A stretch of 64,000 nucleotides of DNA from assembly GCA_000507305.1 (NCBI GenBank), contig DF239739.1, positions 108,255 through 172,254 on the forward strand, written 5' to 3'. The notes under the pieces were generated by a model. That model was not told the DNA's origin. It saw nothing but the letters and a program-made list of their open reading frames with translations, and did not search any database. Source of the stretch: Breviolum minutum Mf 1.05b.01. Lineage: Eukaryota; Sar; Dinophyceae; Suessiales; Symbiodiniaceae. Below, in pieces: positions 23,335 to 34,039 of the stretch. How positions within the stretch are numbered: the first letter of the stretch is position 1; each line of letters opens with the position of its first letter. A program made the position numbers and the translations under genes.

Positions 23335-23621
23335 TATAAAACTCATTCGTCCATCCCTTAACAAAACTCTTTGACACAAGAACCCCCTTTTCCCCCTCCA
23401 AAAAAAGTATGATTCAGGGTAAACCTCAAGTCTCACTTTTAAGTGGAACCTACCTACATCTCTTCTTCGTGCAAGATCAACCCCTCCCAAAAAAAAGTGT
23501 CAATTTTTTACAGAAGATCACCCTTAAAATCTTAAAGGTCCCCATGTATGATCATCTATGATCACCACATGCGTGATCAAATCATCCCCTTAAAAGGCCT
23601 TATTATTGAAGGAGGCCCTAC

Positions 23622-23674
23622 TTCAGTAACTCCCTAAATTGGGCACCTTGGCTGGCCGAGCAGCCTGTGAGGAC
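23622..23674 (-). CDS. possible small exon
   Basis: TTCAG acceptor and GTAGGG donor enclose VLTGCSASQGAQFRELL, 53 nt, GC-rich. Confidence 0.45.
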
Positions 23675-23874
23675 CTGAAGCGCACCAACCAACCCGCCCC
23701 AACCCCTATAGGATCCTGGCTCGGAGTCACGTGACTCCTACTCTCATCCCAAGTCATACTAATATAAAGTTTGAAGTTCAGTTGAAGTAAAATGTTCCCA
23801 TAAAATTTCCATTGTTTGGTGGCATATATTGACATATATTATATTTTCATGTTTTTTTTTGATAGGATCAATGT

Positions 23875-24227
23875 AGGTAAATAAATATCATACATTCAGA
23901 AATCCCACCGGGGGAAAGTTTACACACTCCCAGGATGGGAGGTGGGGCATCACAATATATAAAATAGTAGTGATCTTTCCACCTGATTTTTCATATCAAT
24001 GAGTAAAAAAATGATGGTGAAACTGGCTGTACGGAATGGTTAAGTGGGTGGTCTTCTGCAAGTCTAGGAGTGAAAAATGAGTTACTGCAATACATATGAC
24101 ATTCCACCAGCTTGAGCCACTAGGATCCAGGAGTTTATTCATTTTTGCACAATGCAAGATGGCTGAAATCCAGCTAACCCGTTGAGCTTGGTAGTTTCTC
24201 CCATTATTGATAAGGTTTGGGATACAT
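23875..24227. other. no supported gene
   Basis: Nothing recognisable before the G palindrome. Confidence 0.5.
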
Positions 24228-24334
24228 CCCAGGTGGTGCAGGATTTCTGAACCATCAACAGCATTAAAGCCATCACCTTTCTGCCTACAGTAGGAGGATA
24301 ATCTCTACTGCACCACCTGGGGGGTACGTATAAA
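24228..24334. repeat. family G palindrome
   Basis: GGATACATCCCAGGTGGTGC ... ACTGCACCACCTGGGGGGTA; the only copy seen in the window. Confidence 0.7.
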
Positions 24335-24441
24335 AGCCTTTTGGTCAAGTCATGGGATATGTAACCACCAACCTTCACTGGTGCAACCCTAAGAGGAGTT
24401 CGACAGCGATTTAGGAAAATATCTAAGTTATTCTAACAAAC

Positions 24442-24442
<1 letters not shown>

Positions 24443-24525
<83 letters not shown>
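24443..24525. repeat. GAT microsatellite
   Basis: About 27 GAT units. Confidence 0.97.
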
Positions 24526-24526
<1 letters not shown>

Positions 24527-24985
24527 ATCCATCGAAGGAAAACAAATTGCTTCAAGTTTGGGCAACCGAACTTCTTAGGCGATGCATCAGGTGTGTGTTC
24601 CTATTTGGGCGAAAAAAACCGGGCAACCAAGGTGAAAGATGGATCCTAAGAAGGCAAACTGATACCGTGTGTCAAATATAAACACATCATTGATTAACAG
24701 ATATAATATTATATACGGCGCCCCGTATATATAGTATGTATATTATATATACGTACATATGTGCATTTGCACATGTATACATTGTGGACGTGGTGACCAA
24801 AAAAACATAAATCGTATAGTCTGATGTGTGAGTATATATGGGGAAAAAATGATACAGCATGTAACTGTGCAACACAAACAAAACGACTGGTCGACTGAGG
24901 GGTTGGTAAATCCTTTTGTCCCCCGCGACTTGTGACTTTTGTATGGTCATATGCTTCCAACAAATGGTGATAGTAAGAATCTCAG
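24526..24985. other. no supported gene
   Basis: TATATA-rich between 24705 and 24840; nothing else seen. Confidence 0.5.
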
Positions 24986-24989
24986 CACT

Positions 24990-25120
24990 GTATGACTATT
25001 TCTATCACCGAAAATTTTGGAAGTGTCATTTCATATGCATTAGGCACAACAAGTTCATATCGGGAGTCTGGAAAACATTCTTGGCTCAAAAACTTTGGGT
25101 GCCGTTTGGGAACCGCGAGG
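24990..25120 (-). CDS. possible exon
   Basis: Frame reads TLAVPKRHPKFLSQECFPDS then RYELVVPNAYEMTLPKF. A decayed family A fragment lies directly upstream (25128-25180). Splice sites not clear and a plus frame overlaps. Confidence 0.35.
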
Positions 25121-25311
25121 GTGTTTTCCCCCCACCCATTTGAAAAAATATGCGAAAGTCAAATTGGAAAATCTTTCCCTTAAAAGTAAGTAGGGGGCAA
25201 GAAAAATAACAAAATTCGTGACTCTTGAAAACAAAACACCACTTAGATTTTATATAGGCGGTTGCTTAGCTTCAGTATCCATGATGTTCAATGGAAAATT
25301 CTAGCTCTAAC

Positions 25312-25412
25312 CTCCCCAGCATCAATAGCTTTCGACACTTCATCCCGTTTTTGATGGACAATTAAAAAATCCGGAGTGTATGCCAGCCAACTCTGCATGA
25401 AAGGTGGAACCA
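25312..25412 (-). CDS. candidate exon
   Basis: 101 nt, GAAG acceptor and GTTAGA donor: VPPFMQSWLAYTPDFLIVHQ then KRDEVSKAIDAGE. Clear composition; not recognised. Confidence 0.65.
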
Positions 25413-25444
25413 CTTCTCAAAAGCAGTTTTTCTGGATCCTGGAT

Positions 25445-25529
25445 ACAGTATATCGTTATCTGGACATATCTGGATATATCTGGATAAAGGCTTCGACTAA
25501 CTTCACCGTGAATGGTTTGGAGTCACACT
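25445..25529 (-). CDS. possible exon
   Basis: TTCCAG acceptor, then CDSKPFTVKLVEAFIQIYPD before a stop; donor probably GTCCAG. Confidence 0.4.
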
Positions 25530-25680
25530 GGAAATACAGTGGAGATTATGTGTTGAAATGGATTATGATTAGATTCGATAAATTTAACATTTTTCGACCC
25601 AGGGGGTAAGGGGTGGTTTCATGTCGTCATACATTAAGTCTCTAAGTATTCTGGTTGTAGCCAAATATAGGGCAACTCCT

Positions 25681-25779
25681 ATATACCCTCCTGGGAATTA
25701 ACATATCCCACCATTGGGAAAGGAATATCATCTTCAAATGTACCTATTAGAGGGGATATGTTAGCTTCCTGGAGGGTAC
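25681..25779. repeat. family D/J palindrome
   Basis: TACCCTCCTGGGAATTAACA ... TGTTAGCTTCCTGGAGGGTA. Confidence 0.8.
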
Positions 25780-25789
25780 ATGATCTACC

Positions 25790-25912
25790 CCTCGCACCAG
25801 CTCAAATCGACATATTCAGTGAAAGCTGCATCAAGGTGTAACTTGTGTTCCGACGGCTCCCATTCCCACGGAAGTTCCGCAGCATGTCCTGTGCTTCCTT
25901 GGAACCTCAACC
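25790..25912 (-). CDS. candidate exon
   Basis: Acceptor after a T run (GTTGAG, followed by G): FQGSTGHAAELPWEWEPSEH then KLHLDAAFTEYVDLSWCEG, GTAGAT donor. Sits between a family A element (25932-26029) and a palindrome (25681-25779). Confidence 0.55.
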
Positions 25913-25931
25913 AAAAAACGACGATGAATCA

Positions 25932-26029
25932 CTGGTTGGTGGTTTCAACCCATTTGAAAAATATTAGTCAAATTGGAAATCTTCCCCAAATAGGAGTGAA
26001 AATAGAAAATATTTGAAACTACCAACCAG
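25932..26029. repeat. family A element with ATCA duplication
   Basis: CTGGTTGGTGGTTTCAACCC ... ACTACCAACCAG between ATCA copies. Confidence 0.9.
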
Positions 26030-26239
26030 ATCAGATTTTGCTGGAAACTTCCGGTTGAGGTGTTCTATTGCTATACTTTAGTTGATTTTCTTCATAGATC
26101 CGCAATAAAGATACGCTATAGATATCCTAATTGAATGTTTGATCAACCCATGGATTCATCAATCCGTACGGGTTATGCCTTCGAAACTCACATTGCAATA
26201 ATAGCGGAGGAATCATTGTTTTGATGTCAATGGGTTGTG

Positions 26240-26412
26240 GGGCATTTGTAGCGACTCTCCTTGCAGACATGAGCCATCCGTGTATTTGATCTAACTATGA
26301 TCCAAGTGTGATTGCTTTGTCGCGTGCCTTTGATGCACTTTCTTGGTCCAAAAACTGGACCAAGAACACACCTTTTTGACAAATCTGAGGTTTCCTTCAG
26401 GCGTTTAAAGAT
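26240..26412 (-). CDS. possible exon
   Basis: Frame RLKETSDLSKRCVLGPVFGP then KCIKGTRQSNHTWIIVRSNT, Lys/Arg-rich. An inner GTGTGT could end it after SDLSK. Confidence 0.4.
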
Positions 26413-26448
26413 CAAATCTACACCCCTGCACGTTCAGAAGCACAGACC

Positions 26449-26573
26449 AACACCCCTGCAGCTTAGCCAACCAATCCAAGAGTGGTAACCAACCATTGCT
26501 GGGCTTGCCCCGACTCAGCGCGGCCTCTACCGCAGCTTGCGCCGTTGTGTCGTTTCCCGAAACCCGGCGGCCC
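26449..26573 (-). CDS. candidate exon, GC-rich
   Basis: VSGNDTTAQAAVEAALSRGK then PSNGWLPLLDWLAKLQ with high third-position GC, ending near a GTGTTG donor. A 39-bp GC palindrome covers its 5' edge, and no acceptor is found there. A copy of the GGGGTGT border recurs about 30 bp downstream. Confidence 0.55.
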
Positions 26574-26601
26574 CCGTTTTTAAAACGGGGCCGCCGGGGG
26601 G
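26563..26601. repeat. 39-bp GC-rich palindrome
   Basis: CCCGGCGGCCCCCGTTTT and its complement around TTAA; very GC-rich compared with its flanks, at the 5' edge of exon 26449-26573. Confidence 0.9.
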
Positions 26602-26659
26602 GATAGCGTCAAGTCTTACGGATTCATGGCGAATCCAATGGCTGAGCCAAGAAAGCTGG

Positions 26660-27185
26660 AAAACGCCAGGTTTTTTTCCACAAATTCCTGACATGTTTAG
26701 CTATATAGACTCTAGACATAGCAAAACCACGACAAAAAATACGTATTACTGTACTACTGTATTACTGTAAGTTAACATTGGAGTTTTTAAGGTATATAAT
26801 CACCTTAAAAATGAGGAGTGGCTCACACAATAGAAACCCCTTGCGTCCCACACTTTGGAAGACGTTTCTAGGCTTTTCGGATTCTGGGAATCTGGAATGT
26901 GCAATCATAAGGTGATGATCATATACCCTTCCCCTTTCCTCACATCCTTTTCATCGTGCAAAAAAACCCACCATTTTCATCCATGTCTTCATTAATTAAC
27001 CCCTCATCCCACGAAATTGTGAATCCTTCACCCGCAAGTTGTCAAAAAGTGATACCCTTCGTCAAATAATAAAATCACTACCACCAGGTGATTCAAAGTG
27101 ACCTTTTCATCCCCTAGTTGGAGGTCACTTAACTATTGAAAAGGGTCACTTAACCATCCCAAAAAGGTCACAAAGAATTGCCAGG
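26660..27185. other. no supported gene
   Basis: AT-rich with GGTCACTT-like words repeated near 27095-27170; no exon seen. Confidence 0.5.
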
Positions 27186-27189
27186 CATT

Positions 27190-27333
27190 TGTTTGTTCCT
27201 TGCCGACAAACAGAAAGAGCTGCATGTGAGGTCACACCCGTGAGTCCGATTTCTGTTTTTGGTCACGCGTTCCCAACGGCTTGATGGCGTCGGAAGTGGT
27301 GCAGCCGGGAAGGCTGTGGTTTGCGGTTCCTAA
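27190..27333 (-). CDS. possible exon
   Basis: TTAG acceptor followed by G: EPQTTAFPAAPLPTPSSRWE then RVTKNRNRTHG and a GTGTGA donor, or further. Pro-rich. Confidence 0.4.
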
Positions 27334-27643
27334 GAGTAAAGAAAACGAAAAACCATTGACTTGGGAAATGTATAGAATGTATCCCCTAAGAATCATGGGA
27401 TCTCAAAACTAGTGGGTTTTTCGAGATCCCAGAACCCTGCTATAAAGATCCAATGTATACATTTAAGCTTCGGAGATGAATTCACCCAGCCCACGTTTGA
27501 GGAGATTCACAGCAGGTCAATACCATGTAGCTATTATTTGGAGCCTTGCTTTGGTCAATACATTGTAGCACTGTATCGCATGTGGGTTGTACCTTAGGCG
27601 TTGTTACGACAAATCTCCACTTTTGTCATCTATGTTTTTGGAC

Positions 27644-27763
27644 CTGCCGCGTTGTCCCATGTCCTTTCGGCCCCCCGGATCTTTTTCGGCATCCTCCGGA
27701 GCCAAACCAGGGAAACCTTGTAGGCACGACAAATGGGGGAACCGTCGTTACGTGGTCCTGGGG
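27644..27763 (-). CDS. candidate exon
   Basis: 120 nt, GAAAG acceptor and GCAG/GTCCAA donor: PGPRNDGSPICRAYKVSLVW then LRRMPKKIRGAERTWDNAA. GC-rich. Confidence 0.55.
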
Positions 27764-27799
27764 CTTTCAACTACGGCCGTTTCGGGATCCATCTTTCAG

Positions 27800-28017
27800 A
27801 TGCCCCGAAACCGCCCCAGCGATCCAACGGAGTTCAAAGGGTGAAACTTGTGACGGCGGATCCAACGTTGAGACCGACCACCTTGCGCAGCGTAAAAGGT
27901 TGATTGAAGGTATCATGTTTTGGGAAGCCAGCAAATCAATGTCCAAAAAGGTTGGGCACACCACATGCTTACGGGGAGGGATCACAAAACTCAGGGATAC
28001 TTTGGCCATGATATGCC
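27800..28017 (-). CDS. two possibly linked exons
   Basis: Exon 27973-28017 (AYHGQSIPEFCDPS, GTAAGC donor) joins in phase to an exon starting at 27881 after a CAAG acceptor (WSVSTLDPPSQVSPFELRWI, AGAVSGHLKDGSRNGR). The second overlaps the region just before 27763, leaving too little space for an intron there, so its end is open. Confidence 0.45.
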
Positions 28018-28189
28018 CTTCAAAACACCAGTAGCAGCATTTGCGGACAGCTCTTAAAAAAAAGAAGTAAAATCATCGTTTTAGTTGTCAGGCCCCTAGA
28101 ATTGTTTACAGTTTTGGGATGGAAATGACAGCCTTTCTCCTAGACGAAATGATGCATTTTGTTTTCAAGTTAGAATTCTTAAAATCCCT

Positions 28190-28262
28190 TTTTGGGACGG
28201 TTAACATGTTCACTATCCTTGGGAGCAACAAAATCGGACTGTATTAAGTCGGCATTTCTATC
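28190..28262 (-). CDS. possible exon, strand unsure
   Basis: Minus: RNADLIQSDFVAPKDSEH before GTTAAC. Plus: an open frame (SAFLSYIEASRTNKERFRKC) that reaches a perfect GTGAGT at 28378. I prefer minus for consistency only. Confidence 0.35.
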
Positions 28263-28756
28263 TTATATAGAAGCTTCACGCACAAACAAAGAAAGATTCA
28301 GAAAGTGCTTTCAATCAGCTAAGTTTCCAAGAAACATTGTCGTAACCATGTACCATTTCCAAGATTTTGCCGTTCGGTGAGTTTTTATCCCCGATGAAAA
28401 TACACTTCCTTCGTGACGCTGCGGTTGGCAATGCAAGCCACACTTGTTTCTAGAGATATCCCCAAAAAAAAACGGCTAATGTACATATCACTGAAAAAGT
28501 GGGATACATTTCAGGGAACTAACAGGTCCCACCTGTGGAAAAGAACAACCAATGATCCCAAATCCACAACCTTTGGGGATACTATATATACTATAGATAC
28601 GTGTGGGTGACCAGGAAGGCATCCAATTTTTACCATATAACTTCCATGCAAATCAAAGGAGTCAAGTTTGTTGAATTGTTGGTGCTTTGACCATCTTTGT
28701 TACCTTGTAATTTTGGGATATGGGGCTTTGATCATCCCAAAATGTCACCAAACTAA

Positions 28757-28870
28757 CCCTCCCCCCTTGAACTCAACGGGCATTCTTCTGAAGCCAAGCA
28801 GCTTCGGGCTACGTGTTGGCCGCGTTTGTTGGCTACGCCAGTGCGGCCACTTTTTCTTCAACGACGCTAA
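28757..28870 (-). CDS. candidate exon
   Basis: TTTCAG acceptor, then VILASLKKKWPHWRSQQTRP and TRSPKLLGFRRMPVEFK. Basic. Donor not resolved. Confidence 0.45.
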
Positions 28871-28999
28871 AATGACCTGAAAAGCTTGCTGGCTCGGTCC
28901 AGTCAGCAGTTTCTTCATCGGATGATTGGATGTCCGAGGGTGAAGTTTTCATAGCCCTTAATGCTCCCTGCTGGGCCCCTTCCGCAAGTGGGTTAAACG

Positions 29000-29165
29000 G
29001 AGTACTTTTAAAGTAAACCGAGCCTCACAGGGTATGACCGGAGCACTAGGGTAAAGATTTCCAGGGGATTCTGGAAAAAGTGACCGTTTTTGGTTTGCAT
29101 CTTTTTGCAAACCTTGGAAACACCCAAAGGATCCCAAAGGGCCGGAAATATTAGCCACTTACAAA
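29000..29165 (-). CDS. possible exon, frame unsure
   Basis: Two minus frames are open: ALWDPLGVSKVCKKMQTKNG and SGPLGSFGCFQGLQKDANQK. Borders unclear. Confidence 0.3.
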
Positions 29166-29169
29166 AAAC

Positions 29170-30250
29170 ACCTAGGTTGAAATGTGACGATGGTTTTCCA
29201 AGGCTACCTATACAACTTTTACCAGAACCACACCAGAGCCATTGATTTATGATGCATTTACCCCAATTCTGGATGTCAATTCCTAACAATCTCCGATGAG
29301 GTCGTTGTGCCCAGAGTGATGCCTCCCGTCCTGATCAAAATCTAACTTCGCAAAACTCAAACCTGGTGAAATGAACTACAATCTGGGAGATGCACCAAAT
29401 AAATACGCGTCTACACACAGATATCTATATACATATCTAAAAATAAACATATGTATATATATATATACATATATCTATGAATATACATATACATATCTAT
29501 CTAGAAACACACTATCTAGTATGACAATGTTTTCTTTAATAATGAATTAGCCCTATTCAAAAATATTCAAAATACATTACATCAGGTGCTGTCTGAAGTC
29601 AACCCGGCTGGCTGAAAGCTGACATCATTGACCAAATACATTTAGAGCTTAGGTTGTTTTTCCCTGAGGAAAAAATATTACCCTCTGGTAAACTAACATA
29701 GCAATGAGAATTCCACCATTTGAAGATGTGTCTCCGATAAAAAATGGTGGTTTTCCAATTACTATCTTAGTTTACCAGAGGGTAACTGTTTGACTATAGT
29801 ACGTCCCAAATTGGAAAGGAAAACTCGGTTTGCGGGATAAAATTCAATCAGATTGGATGGATGGTATTTGAAAAATGTCCAAAGGGTCTGGTTTGGACCA
29901 TGATATTGCATTGACAGCATCAATTTTCAGGGTGCAATTATTTTTTTTAGCCACACTGTGGCATGGAAGTTTCCCCCTTAAAGTGTAGGTGAACCAAAGA
30001 AAGTAAACCGACGGACATGGGAAGATGTTGACATGTTTTCATTTCAAACCTTCAGGTAGTTCATGTGAAAATAAAGATATATACACATATATATAAATGA
30101 ATAATTATCATGTAAAATGTGTAAATGCAGAAAAAACATAATTCTGTATATATATATATATATCCCACTATAGAAAAGGAATTTGTGTAATCAAATATCT
30201 CTTCTACCATCTGATGACATAAAATTCCACCAGACTCAATTTGTGTCAAT
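29170..30250. other. no supported gene
   Basis: Holds the E element 29689-29786 and TA-rich stretches at 29420-29510 and 30070-30165. Confidence 0.55.
29689..29786. repeat. family E element
   Basis: TTACCCTCTGGTAAACTAAC ... TAGTTTACCAGAGGGTAA, 98 bp. Each arm has GTAAACTAAC, which would read as a donor, and its complement ends in TTTACCAG, like an acceptor. Confidence 0.9.
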
Positions 30251-30254
30251 ATAC

Positions 30255-30448
30255 GTATTGAATCAATTTCTTTGGGCAACAGAAACGGTGGAGTTTAAAC
30301 ATCTCAAATGCCACTGCAACCGACTGAGGTTCCATACAGTCCATCTTTTCACTGATCTGGAAGAGAACCTCCGCGATTCTGATTTTAATTGCTAGTCCGG
30401 ACAGAAATGCTGCTGATTTCGGAGCTTGTCTAAGATGTTTCAGGGTAT
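30255..30448 (-). CDS. candidate exon, helical protein
   Basis: 194 nt from a CAAG acceptor to a GTATAT donor: TLKHLRQAPKSAAFLSGLAI, KIRIAEVLFQISEKMDCMEP, QSVAVAFEMFKLHRFCCPKK. Regular amphipathic helices suggest a helical-repeat protein; family not identified. Confidence 0.65.
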
Positions 30449-30559
30449 CTTGAATCACAGGTTTGCAAATGAAATATAGGTGACGTTTGGGATGAAGATA
30501 TTACATAATTATCACATTCATCACATCATCATGGTCTGCAGGGGAAACTCAACAAACAC

Positions 30560-30697
30560 CCTTTCGAAATCATGCATCTTCAACGACTCCAGCGAAAGAA
30601 AAGAATCAACAAACGCTGAAACCCATAGGAGGCGGGTCCCAACAATTTCAGCGAGGAAAACATGGATCCACACCAAAGTCATGGCATTTATGTTGCC
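30560..30697 (-). CDS. candidate exon with hydrophobic segment
   Basis: 138 nt (46 codons) from an AG acceptor, followed by G, to a GTGTTT donor: GNINAMTLVWIHVFLAEIVG then TRLLWVSAFVDSFLSLESLK. Probably membrane-associated. An open plus frame overlaps. Confidence 0.6.
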
Positions 30698-30999
30698 CTC
30701 AGCGAGAAAAATCACAGCCTAGGGGAGGGCTTGATTCATAGCCATGACCCACAGGTGGACATCAAAAATTGCCACAGAACTGAAAGAATGTGGAATTTTG
30801 GAAGCCAACTACAGATAGATAATGCCAAGAATCCCCCCACCCCCTCCGGTTAAAGCTTTTGAAGAGCTTTTTGTGACTCCCATTTTTGCCCCAAGACAAA
30901 AATGGGATGTTTTGAAACAACTTTCGTTGTTGAGGCTATCAGTGTGATTCCGGTTCCAGCTGCTAGTCTCAGGGCAATCTGTTGATATTTAATGGGTTT

Positions 31000-31087
31000 C
31001 ATGCTGAACAACATTCAAGCATCGAGAAAATCACCGCAACCAGACCAAGTGGGTTTGTGTTATCATGTGAAATCTCCAACATTCTCG
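31000..31087 (-). CDS. possible exon
   Basis: Acceptor AG then MLEISHDNTNPLGLVAVIFS and MLECCS. Overlaps a 149-codon plus-strand open frame, which I take as chance. Confidence 0.4.
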
Positions 31088-31214
31088 AATCAAAACTTCA
31101 CCTTTACCCCAACGCATCAACTGCATTTTCTATTGGAAGAAAACACCCCGAAAAAAACCCAACCCTACTTCTCTGCATCCATCCACCCAACTCCACCCCA
31201 TGCATCATCCCCAC

Positions 31215-31290
31215 CTCCGAAAAATGGTCAAAAGTCAAGGTGCCTCTCTTGGACTCAAAGTCAGTTTTGGTGGCTGCAAGCATCAAATAT
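31215..31290 (-). CDS. candidate exon
   Basis: 76 nt, GAAG acceptor and GTGGGG donor: YLMLAATKTDFESKRGTLTF then DHFSE. The 149-codon plus-strand frame (30982-31431) overlaps; one of the two is a shadow. Confidence 0.5.
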
Positions 31291-31582
31291 CTTCAGGTGT
31301 TTCTCTTTCATTTTGGCTGTTATTTACCATATTTAGCTAAGAATTCTAAGGTTCAAAGTTCTGACTTCCGTCGCTGGTTGGAGGATTCAATTTTCAGATT
31401 CGAATTTTGGGTCATGCCAACGATGTCTTAAGTTTAAGGAGCCCCCCCCCAAAAAAAAAACTGGGTCATTGTCCATTGTGCTCACGAAGGTGAAACAAGT
31501 TCACCTCTTGAGGGTTGAACTCATAGGGCTGATCACTTTACAGGAATGCAATCATGACCAATAAATCTTAAACTTCACTTAC

Positions 31583-32330
31583 CATGAGCGATTGCATCCT
31601 CCAATCGGGCATCCAAAAGTAGAAAATCCTTCGTGGAAAAACGCGGTGGTCAAAAGGGCGACGCCATTTTTGACACCTTCTGGCGTTGGGGACCTGGGTC
31701 TTTTTCAATGGGATTTTCAGCATCTCCCAATGTATTGAAGCATTGGCAAACGCTTCAGGAATTCCAAACAAAAAGCAATGTCTAGTTGGTGATTACGGCT
31801 GGTGCTTGTTTTGAGGGACATGTTTTGCCTTGGTCTAGGGATGTCTAAGGTTGGAATATATCATAACGGCGATGAAAAACACATAAATGCATATACCAAA
31901 CCACCTCCCTTTATCATGATATGACTTAACGACTAGTACTGGTGTACCATAACCAACCTGGCTGGCAGCACCCCTCAATAAACCCAGTGAGACTGGTGGA
32001 ATGATCCCCACATATCCCGCGCGGCGATTCCCTCGCCTTTACGATGAACTTCCGAGGACTTCTCCAGTGCGTGGTCCTTGGAGTGCAGGTTGGGCCCAAC
32101 GTGGATACGTGGATTTTTTCCATCCGAAGCGTCCTAAGAATGGTTTGTTAGTTGGCTCATTATAAACTAGTTGGTGGTTGAACCAACCCATTTGAAAAAT
32201 ATTCTCGTCAAATTGGATTCTCTCCCCAGGTAGGGGTGAAAATAAAAAAATATTTGCCACCAACCAGTAAAGGACTTAGCATCATCATGCATCGTCCCAC
32301 AATAACAACCACAACAACCACAATCATCAA
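31583..32330 (-). CDS. three linked exons, one intron is a family A element
   Basis: Exons: about 32265-32330 (Cys-rich, ending MHDDAKSFT), 32043-32166 (YNEPTNKPFLGRFGWKKSTY then PRWAQPALQGPRTGEVLGS) and 31583-31781 (HCFLFGIPEAFANASIHWEM, LKIPLKKTQVPNARRCQKWR, RPFDHRVFPRRIFYFWMPDW), then a perfect GTAAGT. Both junctions keep frame. Intron 32167-32264 is exactly a family A element with GT and AG from its ends. The acceptor of the third exon (CACCAACTAG) also looks like a family A terminus. Protein not recognised. Confidence 0.7.
32167..32268. repeat. family A element acting as an intron, TAAA duplication
   Basis: CTAGTTGGTGGTTGAACC ... GCCACCAACCAG between TAAA copies. The minus-strand intron 32167-32264 coincides with it. 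Confidence 0.85.
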
Positions 32331-32536
32331 CCCCCACCAATCACAGCTTCGCAAACAATATTCCGGCAATAAATATTGCAATGCAATACATCATTTTTAT
32401 TAAAATATCTCACCCCCAAAAAACTACCATAGAAAACTTGAAAAAGAAGATTCCTTTTGGAAATCCCTCAATTTTCAGCTTACATCTTTAAGTTGATTTG
32501 TGTCGGGGGGGTAGGATGTAGGGTAGGGGGTTCTCA

Positions 32537-32682
32537 ATTCATGGAATCCACTTCATCACTCCACCAGGATCCCGGACCACCAAGTTCTTCACCTCCATCC
32601 GGCTCAAATTTCGACCTATTAAGCCAGCATCCTTGCGAGGAGTCGAGATTTTTGAGTCCAGGTTCCGGGGATGGCACTAAGA
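32537..32682 (-). CDS. candidate exon
   Basis: AG acceptor then PSPEPGLKNLDSSQGCWLNR and SKFEPDGGEELGGPGSWWSD, ending at TGA or at an inner GTGGAG. A GTAAGT just before its acceptor could instead be the donor of a different exon. Confidence 0.5.
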
Positions 32683-32829
32683 CTTACAGGCAAGGTAGCC
32701 GGTAGCCCAGTAGATGGCACAGGAAACACCTTGTATTGATTTAATTGCTTGGTGGCCCTTTTTTCCCACCCATTTGAACAATATTAGCGCAGTCGTCATA
32801 TTGGATCATGAAACCCCAAGGATCGGGCT

Positions 32830-32942
32830 GAGAAAAAACCCCAAAATGGATGGTTTATAATGGAATATCCATGAATATCCAATGAACATCCTATCAAAAT
32901 GGATGATTTGGAAGAAAACCCACTATTTTCGGAAACACCCAA
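32830..32942. repeat. family C element next to a family A fragment
   Basis: CCAAAATGGATGGTTTATAA ... CTATTTTCGGAAACACCC; the left side abuts a decayed family A end (32764-32830). Confidence 0.7.
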
Positions 32943-32966
32943 ACAAGCCCTGCATGAATCATCTAC

Positions 32967-33040
32967 CTCTTGGGGACGGTTGGTTAGCCATGTACTTTTT
33001 GATGATGGATTTAAAGGTCATTTGGGTTGGTTGGATTTTG
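32967..33040 (-). CDS. possible exon, strand unsure
   Basis: 74 nt, GACAG acceptor and GTAGAT donor: KIQPTQMTFKSIIKKYMANQ PSPR. The plus strand is open to a perfect GTGAGT at the same place. Confidence 0.4.
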
Positions 33041-33338
33041 CTGTCGGTGAGTTTTTTTTCTTGGGCATTAAACTGCAGGGGTGTGGAAAAAAAACGCATA
33101 AAAATTGCGAAAAAAAGTTGAAGGTGATTTTTGGTTTGAAAAACAAACCGCAAAATCCGAAGGTTTTATCAAATGAACAAAACATCAAAAAGTTGAGTGG
33201 AACATGATTTGGCAGCTGTTTCTCAAATTCTGGATGTATAGTATATACTCCTGAAAAATCTATCCCTTCCCAAACAGCATCTAATATATTCAACATGAAT
33301 TTGGTATAGGAAAAACCTCAGGGGACAAATCATCTCAC

Positions 33339-33447
33339 CATCTCCGACCGTCGGGTCGTCCTGGATGATGTTCATCATGATGGATCCTGTGATGTTGCCT
33401 TGTGAACAATGGTGAGACTTCAACCGTGAAAGGCGTGACATGAAGGC
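33339..33447 (-). CDS. candidate exon
   Basis: 109 nt, ACCAG acceptor followed by G and a GTGAGA donor: AFMSRLSRLKSHHCSQGNIT then GSIMMNIIQDDPTVGD. Not recognised. Confidence 0.65.
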
Positions 33448-34039
33448 CTGGTTTGTTTGGTGAAAAATGGAAACCTAAAATTAATTCAAGTCTGAATATA
33501 AGCCCTCAGTTTTGTAGTATATAATAGTATATATAATGTATATAATGTTAGAATGCCCCACATTTTCTATATTACAGTAACCCCCCCACACTTTTTTGGA
33601 TCACTTTTTAAATACCACTCTTTTCCTCTCATGACTGGCAGGGTTCAGTTGGAAATAATTAAGCTATTCTTTTCTTCCCATGATCAGCTTCAGTGGAACA
33701 TCCTCCTATTGCAATGAGAAAGCAGAATCTTGGCAAAATCTTGGGTCTTTTCCATTCCACTGCACTATGATGAGTCGTAGATCCTACGAATGCCATCAAA
33801 AATCCACTCTTCAAAACAGCTTATTGTTTAGTCGACCTGATGAGCAATGGATGGAACAGGACACATGTCAATGAAAAACTGCCCGGGAAGATGACCAGAT
33901 GTTTGGTCCAATGTTTTACCAACCAAAATTATAGATTCAAATTGTTTGGTATTTGTTGTGCTCATAACCTACTCAATGATTTTGGGTACTTTCAGGGATT
34001 CCAGAAAGCTGAAGTGCTATCAATTCCAACTGCCTCCCC

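Noticed and set aside
27546..28034. 162-codon plus-strand open frame
   Set aside because: Composition is poor (Cys, Trp, His-rich) and three minus-strand pieces with splice borders cover the same bases.
30982..31431. 149-codon plus-strand open frame
   Set aside because: Two minus-strand exon candidates with splice borders overlap it; the plus frame has no acceptor and fits the expected length of chance frames over so large a window. Not excluded.
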